A stretch of 64,000 nucleotides of DNA, taken from positions 186,001-250,000 of the forward strand of contig JADFCQ010000006.1 in NCBI GenBank assembly GCA_015223225.1. Reading direction: 5' to 3'. The translations under genes and the position numbers were made by a program. Numbering within the stretch: position 1 is the first letter of the stretch; each line of letters starts with the position of its first letter. This DNA is from Acetobacteraceae bacterium H6797 (GTDB lineage: Bacteria; Pseudomonadota; Alphaproteobacteria; Acetobacterales; Acetobacteraceae). Positions 47,396 through 56,765 of the stretch are shown here, piece by piece. A model generated the notes under the pieces. The model had not been told where the DNA came from and did no database searches. It worked only from the letters and a program-made list of their open reading frames with translations.

Positions 47396-47433
47396 ACGGC
47401 CATATTGGTTCAGTTAAAAGCTAAATTGGTATA
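47378..47433. promoter_or_regulatory. Clustered half-sites in the GntR/FAH divergent promoter
   Basis: AACCATA occurs twice (47378-47384, 47390-47396), and inverted versions TATTGGTT (47403-47410) and ATTGGTATA (47425-47433) follow. The second AACCA and the TATTGGTT form a dyad over the shared promoter, a plausible site for the FCD regulator at 47395. Confidence 0.5.
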
Positions 47434-47454
47434 GTCGATCGAAGGGAAGTGCGA

Positions 47455-48348
47455 ATGCGTCTGGCCATGGTGCGGATGGAGGGGCTGCCGCAGCCCGCGA
47501 GGGTCGATGCGGCCGGCAAGCGCTACTGGCCCGTCTCGGCCCTGGCGCCGGGTCTGCCGACCGACATGGCCGGGCTCATCGCCGTGCTGGCCAAGGGTGC
47601 CACCATCCCCGAACCCCAGGACGAAGGGCAGCCGCTGCGCGAGGAAATGCTCGCCGCGCCCCTGCCCAATCCGCCGCGCAACATCTTCTGCGTCGGCAAG
47701 AACTATCATGCCCATGCCAAGGAATTCGCCGGCAGCGGCTATGACAGTTCCTCGACCAGCGCGGCCGATGCCATTCCCAAGGCGCCGATCATCTTCAGCA
47801 AGCCCTTCACCTCCATTTCGGGCCCCTTGGACGATATCCCGCTCTGGCCCGGCATCGATCAGGGCGTGGATTACGAGGCGGAACTCGCCGTCGTGATCGG
47901 CACCGGCGGGCGGAACATCGCGCGGGCCGAGGCGCTGAAGCATGTCTTCGGCTATACGGTCGTGAATGACGTGACGGCGCGCGACCTTCAGGGCACGCAT
48001 AAGCAATGGCTGCTCGGCAAGGGTATCGACGGCTTCTGCCCCATGGGCCCCTGGATCGTGACGGCGGATGAGATCGGCGAGAAGCCGTTGCGCATCACCT
48101 GCAACGTGAATGGCGAGGCGCGGCAGCATGCCTCGACCGCCGACCTCATCTTCGACGTGCCCGAACTGATCGAGACCATCTCCCGCAGCATGACCTTGCT
48201 CCCGGGCGACGTGATCGCCACCGGCACGCCCGAGGGCGTAGGCATCGGCTTCAAGCCGCCGCGCTTCCTGCGCGATGGCGATGTGGTGGAATGCGCCATC
48301 GAGGGCATCGGCCGCATCCGCAACACGCTCCGCCACCAGGCGGGCTGA
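47455..48348 (+). CDS. Fumarylacetoacetate hydrolase-family protein
   Basis: A 297-residue FAH-fold enzyme: NIFCVGKNYHAHAKEF, metal-ligand region DYEAELAVVIG, NDVTARDLQ, KGIDGFCPMGPWIV and MTLLPGDVIATGTPEGVG. Members hydrolyse or decarboxylate 2,4-dioxoacid-type intermediates of aromatic and sugar catabolism (for example hydratases, acylpyruvases, 2,4-diketo-3-deoxy acid hydrolases). The ATG at 47455 has GAAGGG upstream. It is followed by a Bug binding protein, so uptake and breakdown of one acid is suggested. Confidence 0.92.
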   Translation: MRLAMVRMEGLPQPARVDAAGKRYWPVSALAPGLPTDMAGLIAVLAKGATIPEPQDEGQPLREEMLAAPLPNPPRNIFCVGKNYHAHAKEFAGSGYDSSSTSAADAIPKAPIIFSKPFTSISGPLDDIPLWPGIDQGVDYEAELAVVIGTGGRNIARAEALKHVFGYTVVNDVTARDLQGTHKQWLLGKGIDGFCPMGPWIVTADEIGEKPLRITCNVNGEARQHASTADLIFDVPELIETISRSMTLLPGDVIATGTPEGVGIGFKPPRFLRDGDVVECAIEGIGRIRNTLRHQAG

Positions 48349-48372
48349 GGCGGCGCGCTGCCTGACGTTATC

Positions 48373-48388
48373 CCCGCCATATGGCGGG
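48373..48388. repeat. 16-bp perfect palindrome between the FAH and Bug genes
   Basis: CCCGCCATATGGCGGG is a perfect palindrome, 25 bp after the FAH stop. A second short hairpin (CGGCCC/GGGCCG, 48400-48414) follows. With the FAH and Bug genes in the same direction, these could be a processing/termination hairpin or an operator. Confidence 0.45.
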
Positions 48389-48508
48389 CGAGCTTACCCC
48401 GGCCCATCGGGCCGAGTGTCTGGGAGCGGGACGGAGGCGCGGCGCCAGATCGCGCCCCGGACCGGGAAGGTTCAGGAAAGCCGGGCGCCAAGCCCGCGGG
48501 AGGAACAG

Positions 48509-49489
48509 GTGCTGTCTCGTCGAAAGCTGGCTGCCGCCTCGGGCGCCCTGGCGCTCTCCCCCTTTCTGGCCCGCGCGCAGGAGCGATGGCCCAGCCGCGC
48601 CCTTCAGATGATCGTGGCCTTTCCACCCGGCGGGCAAGCCGATGTTTCCGCCCGCCCGACCGCCGCCGCGCTGGAGCGCATTTTCGGCCAGGCGGTGCCC
48701 GTGGTGAACCGGCCGGGCGCGGGCGGCATTCTCGGCAGCGCCAGCGTCGCGCGCGCCGCACCCGATGGCTATACGGCGCTGATGGCGCTCTCCTCCCTCG
48801 GCGTGCTGCCGGAGAGCGAGCGCATCATGGGCCGCGTGCCGGCCTATGAGATGGAACAGCTCGCGCCCATTGCCCGCATCACCGCCGACCCGACGGTGCT
48901 CGTCGTGCCGTCCAGCGCGCCCTGGCGCACGCTCGCGGAATTCGTCGAGGCGGCGAAGCGGAAGCCCGGCGCCATCAGCTATGGCTCGGCGGGCAATTAC
49001 TCCACGCTTCACGTGGCCATGGCCATGCTCACCGGCGCCGCCGCGATCGACCTGCTGCATGTGCCTTTCCAGGGCGGTGGCCCGGCGCTGACGGCGCTGC
49101 TTTCCGGCACGATCGACGCGCTTGCCTCGGGCCCCGGCCCGGCGGCGGTGCATGTGCGGGAAGGGCGGCTCCGGGCGCTCGCCTGTTGGGGCAAGGAGCG
49201 GATTCCGGGCTTCGAGGATGTGCCGACCTTCATCGAACTCGGCTACCGGGACGTGGAATTCTACATCTGGTCGGGCGTTTTTCTCCCCGCCGCCACGCCG
49301 GCGCCGATCCAGGAGCGTTGGCGCGGAGCATTGCGCCTCGCCTGCGCCGAGGATGCGGGTCTGCGCAACGCGCTCGCGGCGGCCGGCAGCCCCATCGCCT
49401 ATCAGGATGGCGATACTTTCCGCGGCTTCGTGCGGGAGGATACCGAGCGCCTGACCCGCGCCGTCCGCCGGATCGGGCGGGTGGAATAA
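48509..49489 (+). CDS. Bug/TctC-type binding protein
   Basis: A 326-residue periplasmic protein. The GTG at 48509 is chosen for the GGAGGAA just upstream and because the leader (SRRKLAAASGALALSPFLA) starts there. Bug features: WPSRALQMIVAFPPGGQADV, NRPGAGGILGSASVARA, ISYGSAGNYSTLHVAMAM, VPFQGGGPALTALLSG. No TctAB genes adjoin. Probably captures a carboxylate linked to the FAH enzyme. Confidence 0.92.
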   Translation: MLSRRKLAAASGALALSPFLARAQERWPSRALQMIVAFPPGGQADVSARPTAAALERIFGQAVPVVNRPGAGGILGSASVARAAPDGYTALMALSSLGVLPESERIMGRVPAYEMEQLAPIARITADPTVLVVPSSAPWRTLAEFVEAAKRKPGAISYGSAGNYSTLHVAMAMLTGAAAIDLLHVPFQGGGPALTALLSGTIDALASGPGPAAVHVREGRLRALACWGKERIPGFEDVPTFIELGYRDVEFYIWSGVFLPAATPAPIQERWRGALRLACAEDAGLRNALAAAGSPIAYQDGDTFRGFVREDTERLTRAVRRIGRVE

Positions 49490-49522
49490 ACCCCAGCCGA
49501 AGCTGACGCTTGCGCCTGGCCG

Positions 49523-49554
49523 CCGCCCCTTGCATTGGCTTGCCGCAGGGGCGG
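49523..49554. terminator. Possible hairpin terminator before the chemosensory operon
   Basis: CCGCCCCT (49523-49530) and AGGGGCGG (49547-49554) are perfect 8-bp arms around a 16-nt loop, 34 bp after the Bug gene stop. No T run, so a weak case. Confidence 0.38.
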
Positions 49555-49619
49555 TTGCCGGGCTTACCTGGACCGCCTAGGAAGACTGACAATTCAGATT
49601 CCATGTCCGGGAGGCCGTC

Positions 49620-51560
49620 ATGCCATTGGTCAAGACCACGCGCCTCTCCGCAAGCGCCAAGCCGCCGGTTCAGGAAAAGGCGCCCGCCAAACAAAAGGCG
49701 CCGGACAAGGTGGCGCCGCAGGCCCCCGCCATGCCGGCGGAAGAGCGTTTCCGGCTCCGGCGCGAGAGGGCCTCGGAGCGGATCGGCGCCGCGACGGAAG
49801 AACTCGCGGCGGGCGTGACGCAGGCGGCGGCCGCCGCCACGCAACTCGGCCAGTCCCTCGCGCAGATCGCCGAGGCGGCTGAAGAGGCCGCCAGCGCGTC
49901 CCAGCGTTCGCAGGGCGCGGTGAAGAGCCTTTCGGCCATTTTCGCGGCCGCCCGTCAGCGTTCGGAAAAAGCGCGGGCCCAGACGGAGGCGATGCAGAAC
50001 CTGCTGAGCGAAAGCGCGGCCCAGGTGGCCGCCGCCGTCGACTGGCAGCAGGAGAATGCGAGCCGCCAGCGCCGTTCGGTCGAGGTTACGGCCCAGCTCG
50101 AGCGCCATGCGGCCAGTATCGGCGAGATCACCCGCGCCATCGCCGATATCGCCGACCAGACCAATCTCCTCGCGCTGAACGCGGCTATCGAGGCGGCGCG
50201 GGCGGGGGAGCAGGGGCGTGGCTTCGCCATCGTGGCCGATGAGGTCCGGGCCTTTTCCGAAAGCTCCGAGGAAAGCGCGCGCGAGGCCGCTGCCGTCGCG
50301 GGGCGAATCGGCACGGATGTGAGCGACATCGCCAGGAGGATCGGCACGGCCGCCGACCTGGCGCAGCAGGAGGCGGCGAGCGGGCGCGACGTGATCGAGA
50401 CGCTCGATGCGCTGCGCGGCGAGATGTCGCGGATCGCCGATGGCGCGCAGGCCATTCTCATCAGCGCCGTCGAGGTCGAGGCGGGGGTGCGCGAGGCGGG
50501 GCGCGGGGCCGAACAGGTCGCGGCCGCCGCCGAGGAGCAATCGGCCGCCGCCGTCGAGGCGCAGCACGCCGTCCAGCAGCAGGCCGCCTCGCTCGACCAG
50601 GGGCAGAGGACGGCGCAGGCCCTCGCCGGCATGGCCGATGCGCTGCTCGAAGGCCAGCGCGGCACCGAGGCCGAACAGGTGGCCTCGGCCGCCGAGGAGC
50701 TTTCGGCGGCGGTGCAGGAATTGTCGGGCACGGCGGCGCAGATCCATGTCGCCGTCGAGCAGATCAGCCGGGGCAGCCAGGCGCAGGCCGCTGCCGCGCA
50801 TCAGTCCAACGCGGCGCTCGGCGAAATCGAGAAGGCCGCCGCCATGACGCGGGACACGGCCGCGGATTCCAGCCGCCGCACCGCCGCCATCATCCCCCGC
50901 CTCGAAGGCGGTCGCGAGGTGGTGAGCCGGCTGAACCGGCGCGTCGAGGACGGCATCGCCGAGACCGAGGCGCTGGTCGCGCAGGTCGAGGAACTGGAAG
51001 CCGCGGCGCGGCGCATCGAGCGCATCGTCGACGGCATGGCGCTGATCGGCGTGCAGACCAATATGCTCGCGGTGAGCGGCGCCGTGGAATCCGCACGGGC
51101 AGGCGAGGCGGGGCGGGGCTTCGCCGTGGTTTCCGCCGATATCCGCGCCCTCGCCCGGGATTCCGCCGGCAATGCCGATACGATGAAGGACGTGGTGCGC
51201 CAGGTGCAGAACCGGATCATCGCCGTGCGGCGCGATCTGGAGCTGACGGTGGCCGCGTCGAAGGCCGAGATCGCCCGGAACCGGGGGCTCGATGGCCGGC
51301 TGAGCCTCGCCATTCGCGAAGTCGAGGCGCTGGGCAGCGGGGCGGCGGAAATTCTCGCCGCCGCCGATACGGCGCTGGCCGCCGTGCAACAGGTCACGGC
51401 CGGGACGGAGCGCATCGCCGCCGCCGCCGAGCAGGCGAGCAATGCGGCGGTCCAGGCCGCGACCGCCGCGCGGCAGCAGGCGCGCGGCGCGGAGGATCTT
51501 GCCGCCGCGATCGAGGAGATCGCAGGCCTCGCCGAAGAACTTTCCGCCCCGGCGAATTGA
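49620..51560 (+). CDS. Soluble chemoreceptor with two tandem MCP signalling domains
   Basis: A 646-residue cytoplasmic protein with no signal peptide, membrane helix, HAMP or sensor domain; almost wholly Ala-rich coiled coil. It contains two MCP hairpin tips. The first (about 170-215) is canonical: [20 protein letters not shown] then [18 protein letters not shown]. The second (about 470-512) is diverged: [20 protein letters not shown] then [21 protein letters not shown] tips bind CheA and CheW. Many Glu/Gln pairs in the helices could be CheB/CheR sites. GGGAGG precedes the ATG. It leads the chemosensory operon, so it is the likely dedicated receptor. Confidence 0.92.
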   Translation: MPLVKTTRLSASAKPPVQEKAPAKQKAPDKVAPQAPAMPAEERFRLRRERASERIGAATEELAAGVTQAAAAATQLGQSLAQIAEAAEEAASASQRSQGAVKSLSAIFAAARQRSEKARAQTEAMQNLLSESAAQVAAAVDWQQENASRQRRSVEVTAQLERHAASIGEITRAIADIADQTNLLALNAAIEAARAGEQGRGFAIVADEVRAFSESSEESAREAAAVAGRIGTDVSDIARRIGTAADLAQQEAASGRDVIETLDALRGEMSRIADGAQAILISAVEVEAGVREAGRGAEQVAAAAEEQSAAAVEAQHAVQQQAASLDQGQRTAQALAGMADALLEGQRGTEAEQVASAAEELSAAVQELSGTAAQIHVAVEQISRGSQAQAAAAHQSNAALGEIEKAAAMTRDTAADSSRRTAAIIPRLEGGREVVSRLNRRVEDGIAETEALVAQVEELEAAARRIERIVDGMALIGVQTNMLAVSGAVESARAGEAGRGFAVVSADIRALARDSAGNADTMKDVVRQVQNRIIAVRRDLELTVAASKAEIARNRGLDGRLSLAIREVEALGSGAAEILAAADTALAAVQQVTAGTERIAAAAEQASNAAVQAATAARQQARGAEDLAAAIEEIAGLAEELSAPAN

Positions 51561-51563
51561 GCC

Positions 51564-52922
51564 GTGCAGGCAGCGCCCGATGGCCTGACCTCCCTCTTCG
51601 TGCGTTCGGCGGGGGAGGTGCTGGCCATTCCTTTGGAAGAGGTGGCGGAAGTCGCCCGCCCCGGCCCGCTGACGCGCGTGCCGCATGGGCCGCCGGGGTT
51701 GCTCGGCCTCGCCAATCTGCGCGGCACGGTCATGCCCGTCGTCTCGCTCGATGCCTTGCGGGAGAAGGAAGAGCCTGCGGCGGGGCCGCGCGCGCGGCTC
51801 ATCGTGATGCGAGGCGAGACGCCGGTGGCCCTGCGCGTCGAGGCCGTGGTGCCCGGTGGCAAAGGGGCGGCGGCGCTCGATATTGCCGCGCTGCTCGCGC
51901 GCCGTTTCGTGGCGCAGCGCCGGGCCGGGATGGAGGGAGGCGCGGCGGTGCCGCCGCCTCACGCCATGGCCGCGCCGGGCCGCCGCCGGAGCTTCATTCT
52001 CTTCAGTCTCGGCCGGCAGGATTACGCGCTGCCGATGGAGGAGGTGCTGGAGGTGATCCGCCTGCCGGCGGATGTCATGGCCCTGCCCGAGGCAGAACCC
52101 GCCATGCTCGGCGCCTTCGACTGGCGCGGGGCCGCGCTGCCGCTGCTCTCCTTGCGGGCGCTGCTCGGGCTGCCGGCGGTGCGGGCGGAGAAGGGCGGCG
52201 TCATCCTGCTGCGGCTCGGCGGGCATCTGGCCGGGCTCGCGATCGACGCCATGCCGGGCATCATCCACCTCGCCGAGGAGGCGATCGGCCCGGTGCCGCC
52301 CGTGCTGACGCGGGGCGCGGCCGAGGCGCGGATCATGGCGATCGGGCGGCCGGCGGGCCGGCGGCTCGTCTCCCTCCTCTCCGCCGCGCATCTGCTCGAT
52401 GCGGCGACGATGGAGCGCCTTGCCTTGACCGGGGAGACGGTTGCGCAGGAAAGCGGCACGGCCGCCACCCAGGCAGAGCGCTTCGTGCTTTTCGGCCTGG
52501 GCGGCGAGACCTTCGGCCTGCCGGTCTCGGCAGTAGAGGAAGTGATGCGCCTGCCGGGCAGGCTGACGCCCTTGCCCCGCGCGCCCGCCTTCCTGAAGGG
52601 CGTGACCTATCGGCGCGGGGAATTGCTGCCGGTGATCGACCAGGGCCAACGCTTCGAGGCGCAAGGGCAGGGCGAGAGCCAGCGCATCCTGGTGCTGCGG
52701 GTCGAGGGCCTTTTGGCGGGTTTCGCGGTCGATCGGCTGTCCGACATCGTCTCCATTCCCGCCGATTCCATCTCGGCCACGCCCGGCATGGCCTGGGATG
52801 GCACGCTCTTCGGCCGCGTGGCGCGGCTGCCGGATGGGCGCATGGCCCTGCTCGTGGAACCGGGCGCGCTGCTCGAAGGCACGGGGCGGGATCTGCTCGC
52901 CGCCATGGCGGTGCGGCCGTGA
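51564..52922 (+). CDS. Triple CheW-domain coupling protein
   Basis: A 452-residue protein made of three CheW beta-barrel domains (about 5-120, 138-285, 300-445). Each shows the CheW pattern of an opening strand, a buried-loop and an NLRG-type turn: LGLANLRGTVMPVVSLDAL, LGAFDWRGAALPLLSLRAL and LKGVTYRRGELLPVIDQ. CheW normally has one domain of about 150 residues linking receptor and CheA. The GTG start lies 3 bp after the receptor gene; the stop overlaps cheB as GTGA. Confidence 0.92.
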   Translation: MQAAPDGLTSLFVRSAGEVLAIPLEEVAEVARPGPLTRVPHGPPGLLGLANLRGTVMPVVSLDALREKEEPAAGPRARLIVMRGETPVALRVEAVVPGGKGAAALDIAALLARRFVAQRRAGMEGGAAVPPPHAMAAPGRRRSFILFSLGRQDYALPMEEVLEVIRLPADVMALPEAEPAMLGAFDWRGAALPLLSLRALLGLPAVRAEKGGVILLRLGGHLAGLAIDAMPGIIHLAEEAIGPVPPVLTRGAAEARIMAIGRPAGRRLVSLLSAAHLLDAATMERLALTGETVAQESGTAATQAERFVLFGLGGETFGLPVSAVEEVMRLPGRLTPLPRAPAFLKGVTYRRGELLPVIDQGQRFEAQGQGESQRILVLRVEGLLAGFAVDRLSDIVSIPADSISATPGMAWDGTLFGRVARLPDGRMALLVEPGALLEGTGRDLLAAMAVRP

Positions 52923-53974
52923 TCAAGCTTCTCGTCGTCGATGACTCCGCCCTGATGCGGCGGCTGCTGGGCCAGATCTTCTCGGCCGAGGGGGATTTCG
53001 AACTCGCCTTCGCGCGGGATGGCATCGAGGCGCTGGAAGCCGTCTCCGCTTTCTCGCCGGATGTGGTGACGCTCGACGTGCAGATGCCTCGGATGGACGG
53101 GCTCACCTGCCTCGACCGGATCATGCTGGAGCATCCATGCCCGGTCGTGATGCTCTCCTCCCTGACCACGGCCGGGGCCGATGCCACTTTGCAGGCGCTG
53201 GAACTGGGCGCCGTGGATGCCATCGCCAAGCCGCAGGGCGCGCTCTCGCTCGATATGGAGGAGATGGCGCCGCTGCTGGTGGCCAAGGTCAGGGCCGCCT
53301 CCCAGGCCAGGCCGCGCCGCAGCCGTCGCCTGGCCGAGCGCCTGCGCCATCGCATGACCATTCCTTCCGGCCCTCCCTTGCGACGGGCATCGGCGGCCAC
53401 GGAGGCCGGGATCGTGCTCGTCGGCGCCTCGACCGGCGGGCCGCCGGCGCTCGATGCGCTGCTCGCCCCGTTGCCGGCCGATTTTCCCTGGCCCATCGTC
53501 GTGGCGCAGCATATGCCATCGACCTTCACCGGCCCGCTCGCACGGCGGCTGGCGCGGCTGGCGGCCCTGGAGGTTGTGGAAGTGACGGCACCCATGCCGC
53601 TGCGGCCAGGTCGGGTCTATATCGGGCGGGGGGATGCGGATGTGATCATCGGCAACCGTCCCGCCGGCCCGGTCGTGCTCAGCGCGCCGGCTTCCGCCGC
53701 TTATCGCTGGCACCCGAGCGCCGACAGGCTGGTGGAAAGCGCCATGGCCATCCTGCCGCCCGAGCGGCTGATCGGCGTGCTGATGACCGGCATGGGCGAT
53801 GACGGCGCCCAGACCATGACGCGGCTGCGCGAGCAAGGCGGCCGCACCATCGCCGAGGCGGAGGAAACGGCCATCGTCTGGGGTATGCCCGGTGCCCTGG
53901 TGCGTAGCGGGGGGGCCGAGGCGGTGCTGCCGCTGGAAGAGATCGGCAGCCGCCTCCTGGAGTGGCTCGCATGA
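52919..53974 (+). CDS. cheB: Chemotaxis protein-glutamate methylesterase
   Basis: A 351-residue CheB: receiver with DDS (9-11) and phospho-acceptor Asp53 (TLDVQMPRMDG), Lys in AIAKP, a linker at 125-160, then the esterase with Ser171 (GASTGG), His198 (AQHMP) and Asp295 (GMGDDG). It removes receptor methyl groups for adaptation. GTG start inside the CheW stop; the stop overlaps cheR as ATGA. Confidence 0.96.
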   Translation: MIKLLVVDDSALMRRLLGQIFSAEGDFELAFARDGIEALEAVSAFSPDVVTLDVQMPRMDGLTCLDRIMLEHPCPVVMLSSLTTAGADATLQALELGAVDAIAKPQGALSLDMEEMAPLLVAKVRAASQARPRRSRRLAERLRHRMTIPSGPPLRRASAATEAGIVLVGASTGGPPALDALLAPLPADFPWPIVVAQHMPSTFTGPLARRLARLAALEVVEVTAPMPLRPGRVYIGRGDADVIIGNRPAGPVVLSAPASAAYRWHPSADRLVESAMAILPPERLIGVLMTGMGDDGAQTMTRLREQGGRTIAEAEETAIVWGMPGALVRSGGAEAVLPLEEIGSRLLEWLA

Positions 53975-54825
53975 GCGACGGCGGCGAGACGGATTTCGAG
54001 GCGCTGAGCGAGGATGAACTGCGCCGCCTCTGCGACTTCCTCTATCGCCAGAGCGGCATGGCCTATGGCGAGAGCAAGCGATACTACATCACCCGCCGGG
54101 TGAATGCGCGGATGCACGAGACGGGCGCCGAGGTTTTCGGCACCTATATGGCGCTGCTGCGCAGCGACCCGGGCGAGGTGCAGCGGCTGATCAACAGCTT
54201 CACCGTCAACGAGACCTATTTCTATCGCGAGGAGTATCAATTCGCCTGCCTGAGCCGCTCGCTGCTGCCCCAGATCGTGGCGCGGCGCGGGCCGGGCGAC
54301 CTCGTGCGCATCTGGTCCATGCCCTGCTCGACCGGCGAGGAAGCCTATTCCATCGCGATCTGGCTGCTGGAGAACTGGGCGCTGGTCGATGCCTATCATA
54401 TCGACATCATCGGCTCGGATATCGATACCGAGGTGTTGCAGGCGGCGATGCGGGGCGAATATGGCGAGCGGGCGCTCTCCCGCCTGCCGGCCGAGCTGCG
54501 GCGGCGCTATTTCACCCGGCTGGAAGAGGGGCGCTGGCAGCTGATCCAGGACCTGCGGGAATCCGTGCGCTTCACCCAGGCCAATCTGATCGATACCGCG
54601 GCCATGCGGCGCGAGGGCGGTTTCGACGTCATCTTCTGCCGCAACCTGCTGATCTATTTCGACGAGGCCTCGCGCCTGATCGCGGCGGATAATCTGCATG
54701 ACGCGCTGAACCCCGGCGGCTTTCTCTGCCTTGGCCATAGCGAGGCGATGTCGCGCATCTCGGACCGTTTCGTGACGCGGCGCTTCCAGGAGGCGGTCGT
54801 CTATCAGCGGCCGGAGGCGGGCTGA
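53971..54825 (+). CDS. cheR: Chemotaxis protein methyltransferase
   Basis: A 284-residue CheR: N-terminal helical domain (YYITRRVNARM), NETYFYREEYQF, SAM site IWSMPCSTGEEAYSIAI, FDVIFCRNLLIYFD and the C-terminal GGFLCLGHSEA. It methylates receptor glutamates using SAM. The ATG at 53971 overlaps the cheB stop, and its own stop overlaps cheA by one base. Confidence 0.96.
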   Translation: MSDGGETDFEALSEDELRRLCDFLYRQSGMAYGESKRYYITRRVNARMHETGAEVFGTYMALLRSDPGEVQRLINSFTVNETYFYREEYQFACLSRSLLPQIVARRGPGDLVRIWSMPCSTGEEAYSIAIWLLENWALVDAYHIDIIGSDIDTEVLQAAMRGEYGERALSRLPAELRRRYFTRLEEGRWQLIQDLRESVRFTQANLIDTAAMRREGGFDVIFCRNLLIYFDEASRLIAADNLHDALNPGGFLCLGHSEAMSRISDRFVTRRFQEAVVYQRPEAG

Positions 54826-56765
54826 TGGAGGAATTGCTCGCCCAGTTCCTGATCGAGGGAAGGGAGCTGATCCAGCAGGCCTCGGAAGACCTGCTGGCGA
54901 TGGATGGCGCGGGCGTGGATCATGCGCGGCTCGATAGCGCCTTCCGGGCGGTGCACACGCTCAAGGGCTCGGTCGGGCTCTTCGACCTGGCGCCCATGGG
55001 CCGCGCGCTCCATGCGGCCGAGGATCTGCTCGACGTGCTGCGGCGCGACGGCACGGGCTTGGCGGGGTTTCTCGACCCGCTCCTCGCCTGCCTCAGCGCC
55101 TGCGAGGAATGGCTCGACGCGCTGGAGCGGGAGGGTGGCCTGCCGCCGGGGGCTGCCGAACAGGCAAGCAGGATCGAGGCGGCGCTGCGCCATTCCCTGC
55201 CGTCGGGCGAGGTGGCTAAGGCGAAGGAGGACGGGGCGGATTGGGCCGCGCCGCTGATCGCCGAGGAGGAGGGCGCCATCGCGGCGGCCCAGGCCGCCGG
55301 ACAGACCGTGCTGGCCCTGCGCTACAGCCCGGCGGAGGATTGCTTCTTCCTGGGCGACGATCCACTGGCGATCCTGCGGCAGGTGCCGGAACTCCTGGCC
55401 TTGCGCGTCTCACCGCGTGAGCCCTGGCCGCCGGCGGCGGAATTCGCCCCCTTTTCCTGCAATCTCCGCTTCGAGGCGCTGACCACGGCGCCGGCCGAGG
55501 AGGTAAGGCGGATTTTGCGCTTTATGCCGGACCAGATCTCGCTCGCCCCGGTGCCGGTCGCGACGGCCGGGCTCGTGGAAGGCTCGGGCGAGCAGGCCGC
55601 GCGTTTCCTACGGGTCGATACCGGGCGGGTGGATCATCTGCTGAGCGTCATCGGCGAGATGATGGTGGCGAAGAACGCCTTGGCGGCGCTGGTCGAGCGC
55701 GTCGCGGGGCTGGACCGGGAGCTGGGCCGCGCGCTGGGCGAAAGGCGCCAGGAGCTGGACCGTCTGACGGGCGAGGCGCATCGGGCGATCATCGGGCTGC
55801 GAATGGTGCCGCTCTCGCAGACTTTCCGCCGCTTTCCGCGCCTGATGCGCGAGGCTTCGAGCGAGCTGGGCAAGCCGCTCGTCTTCGATATCCAGGGCGA
55901 GGAGGTTCTGGCGGATAAGGCCGTGGCGGATGGGCTGTTTCAGCCGCTGTTGCATCTGCTGCGCAATGCGCTGGACCACGGCATCGAGCCCGTGGCGCGG
56001 CGGGCGGCGGCGGGCAAGCCGGGAGCGGGGCGGATCAGGCTCGAGGCCGCGCGGCGGGGGGATCTGATCGTCGTGACGGTGACGGATGATGGCGCCGGCA
56101 TCGACCCCAAGGCCATGCGCGAGGCGGCGGTGCGGCGCGGCCTGCTGACGGCCGAGGCAGCCCAGGCGCTCGACGACACGGCGGCGATGGAGCTGATCTT
56201 CACCCCCGGCTTTTCCACGGCGGCGCGGGTGACGGCGCTGTCGGGCCGAGGGGTGGGGATGGATGCGGTGCGCACGGCGGTCGAGGCCATGGGCGGGCGC
56301 GTCTCGCTGTCGAGCCAGTTGGGGCAGGGGACCGTGGCGCGGCTGAGCCTGCCGCGGGCGGCGGTCATAACGACGGTGATCACGGTCATGGTGCGGGGCG
56401 AGGAATTCGGCGTGCCGATCGAGGGCATTGCGGAGACCCTGCGCCTGCCGCGCGGGGCGATCGAGCCGATCGGCGGAGGCGAGGCCTTCGTGCTGCGGGA
56501 GAAGACGGTGCCGCTGCTGCGGCTGGACAGGCTGCTGGGCCATGAGGCTTCGGCTGAACCCGCGGGCGAGATGGCGCGGCTTCTGGTGGTGACGGCCGGC
56601 GCGCAGCAGGTGGGGATCGAGGTGGATGCGGTGACGGGGCGTGCCGATGTGTTGTTGCGGCCGCTTTCCGGCCTGCTCACGGGCGTGCCGGGCTTGCAGG
56701 GCACGGCGCTTCAGGGCGACGGGCGGGTGCTGCTGGTGCTCGATATGGCAGAGTTGCTGGCATGA
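54825..56765 (+). CDS. cheA: Chemotaxis histidine kinase CheA
   Basis: A 646-residue CheA: P1 Hpt domain with phospho-His44 (AVHTLKGS), a second domain at about 160-250 (YSPAEDCFFLGDDPLAILRQ), a short P3 dimerisation segment (VDHLLSVIGEMMVAKNALA), P4 ATPase (LLHLLRNALDHGIE, DDGAGID, GRGVGMDAV) and P5 CheW-like regulatory domain (about 510-645). Signals from the soluble receptor via the triple CheW should control its transfer to CheY and CheB. The stop overlaps the STAS gene as ATGA. Confidence 0.96.
   Translation: MEELLAQFLIEGRELIQQASEDLLAMDGAGVDHARLDSAFRAVHTLKGSVGLFDLAPMGRALHAAEDLLDVLRRDGTGLAGFLDPLLACLSACEEWLDALEREGGLPPGAAEQASRIEAALRHSLPSGEVAKAKEDGADWAAPLIAEEEGAIAAAQAAGQTVLALRYSPAEDCFFLGDDPLAILRQVPELLALRVSPREPWPPAAEFAPFSCNLRFEALTTAPAEEVRRILRFMPDQISLAPVPVATAGLVEGSGEQAARFLRVDTGRVDHLLSVIGEMMVAKNALAALVERVAGLDRELGRALGERRQELDRLTGEAHRAIIGLRMVPLSQTFRRFPRLMREASSELGKPLVFDIQGEEVLADKAVADGLFQPLLHLLRNALDHGIEPVARRAAAGKPGAGRIRLEAARRGDLIVVTVTDDGAGIDPKAMREAAVRRGLLTAEAAQALDDTAAMELIFTPGFSTAARVTALSGRGVGMDAVRTAVEAMGGRVSLSSQLGQGTVARLSLPRAAVITTVITVMVRGEEFGVPIEGIAETLRLPRGAIEPIGGGEAFVLREKTVPLLRLDRLLGHEASAEPAGEMARLLVVTAGAQQVGIEVDAVTGRADVLLRPLSGLLTGVPGLQGTALQGDGRVLLVLDMAELLA

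Noticed and set aside
49230..52664. 1144-codon minus-strand frame over the receptor and CheW genes
   Set aside because: A striking length, but it is the mirror of Ala/Glu-rich coiled-coil codons; no start context and no recognisable domains.
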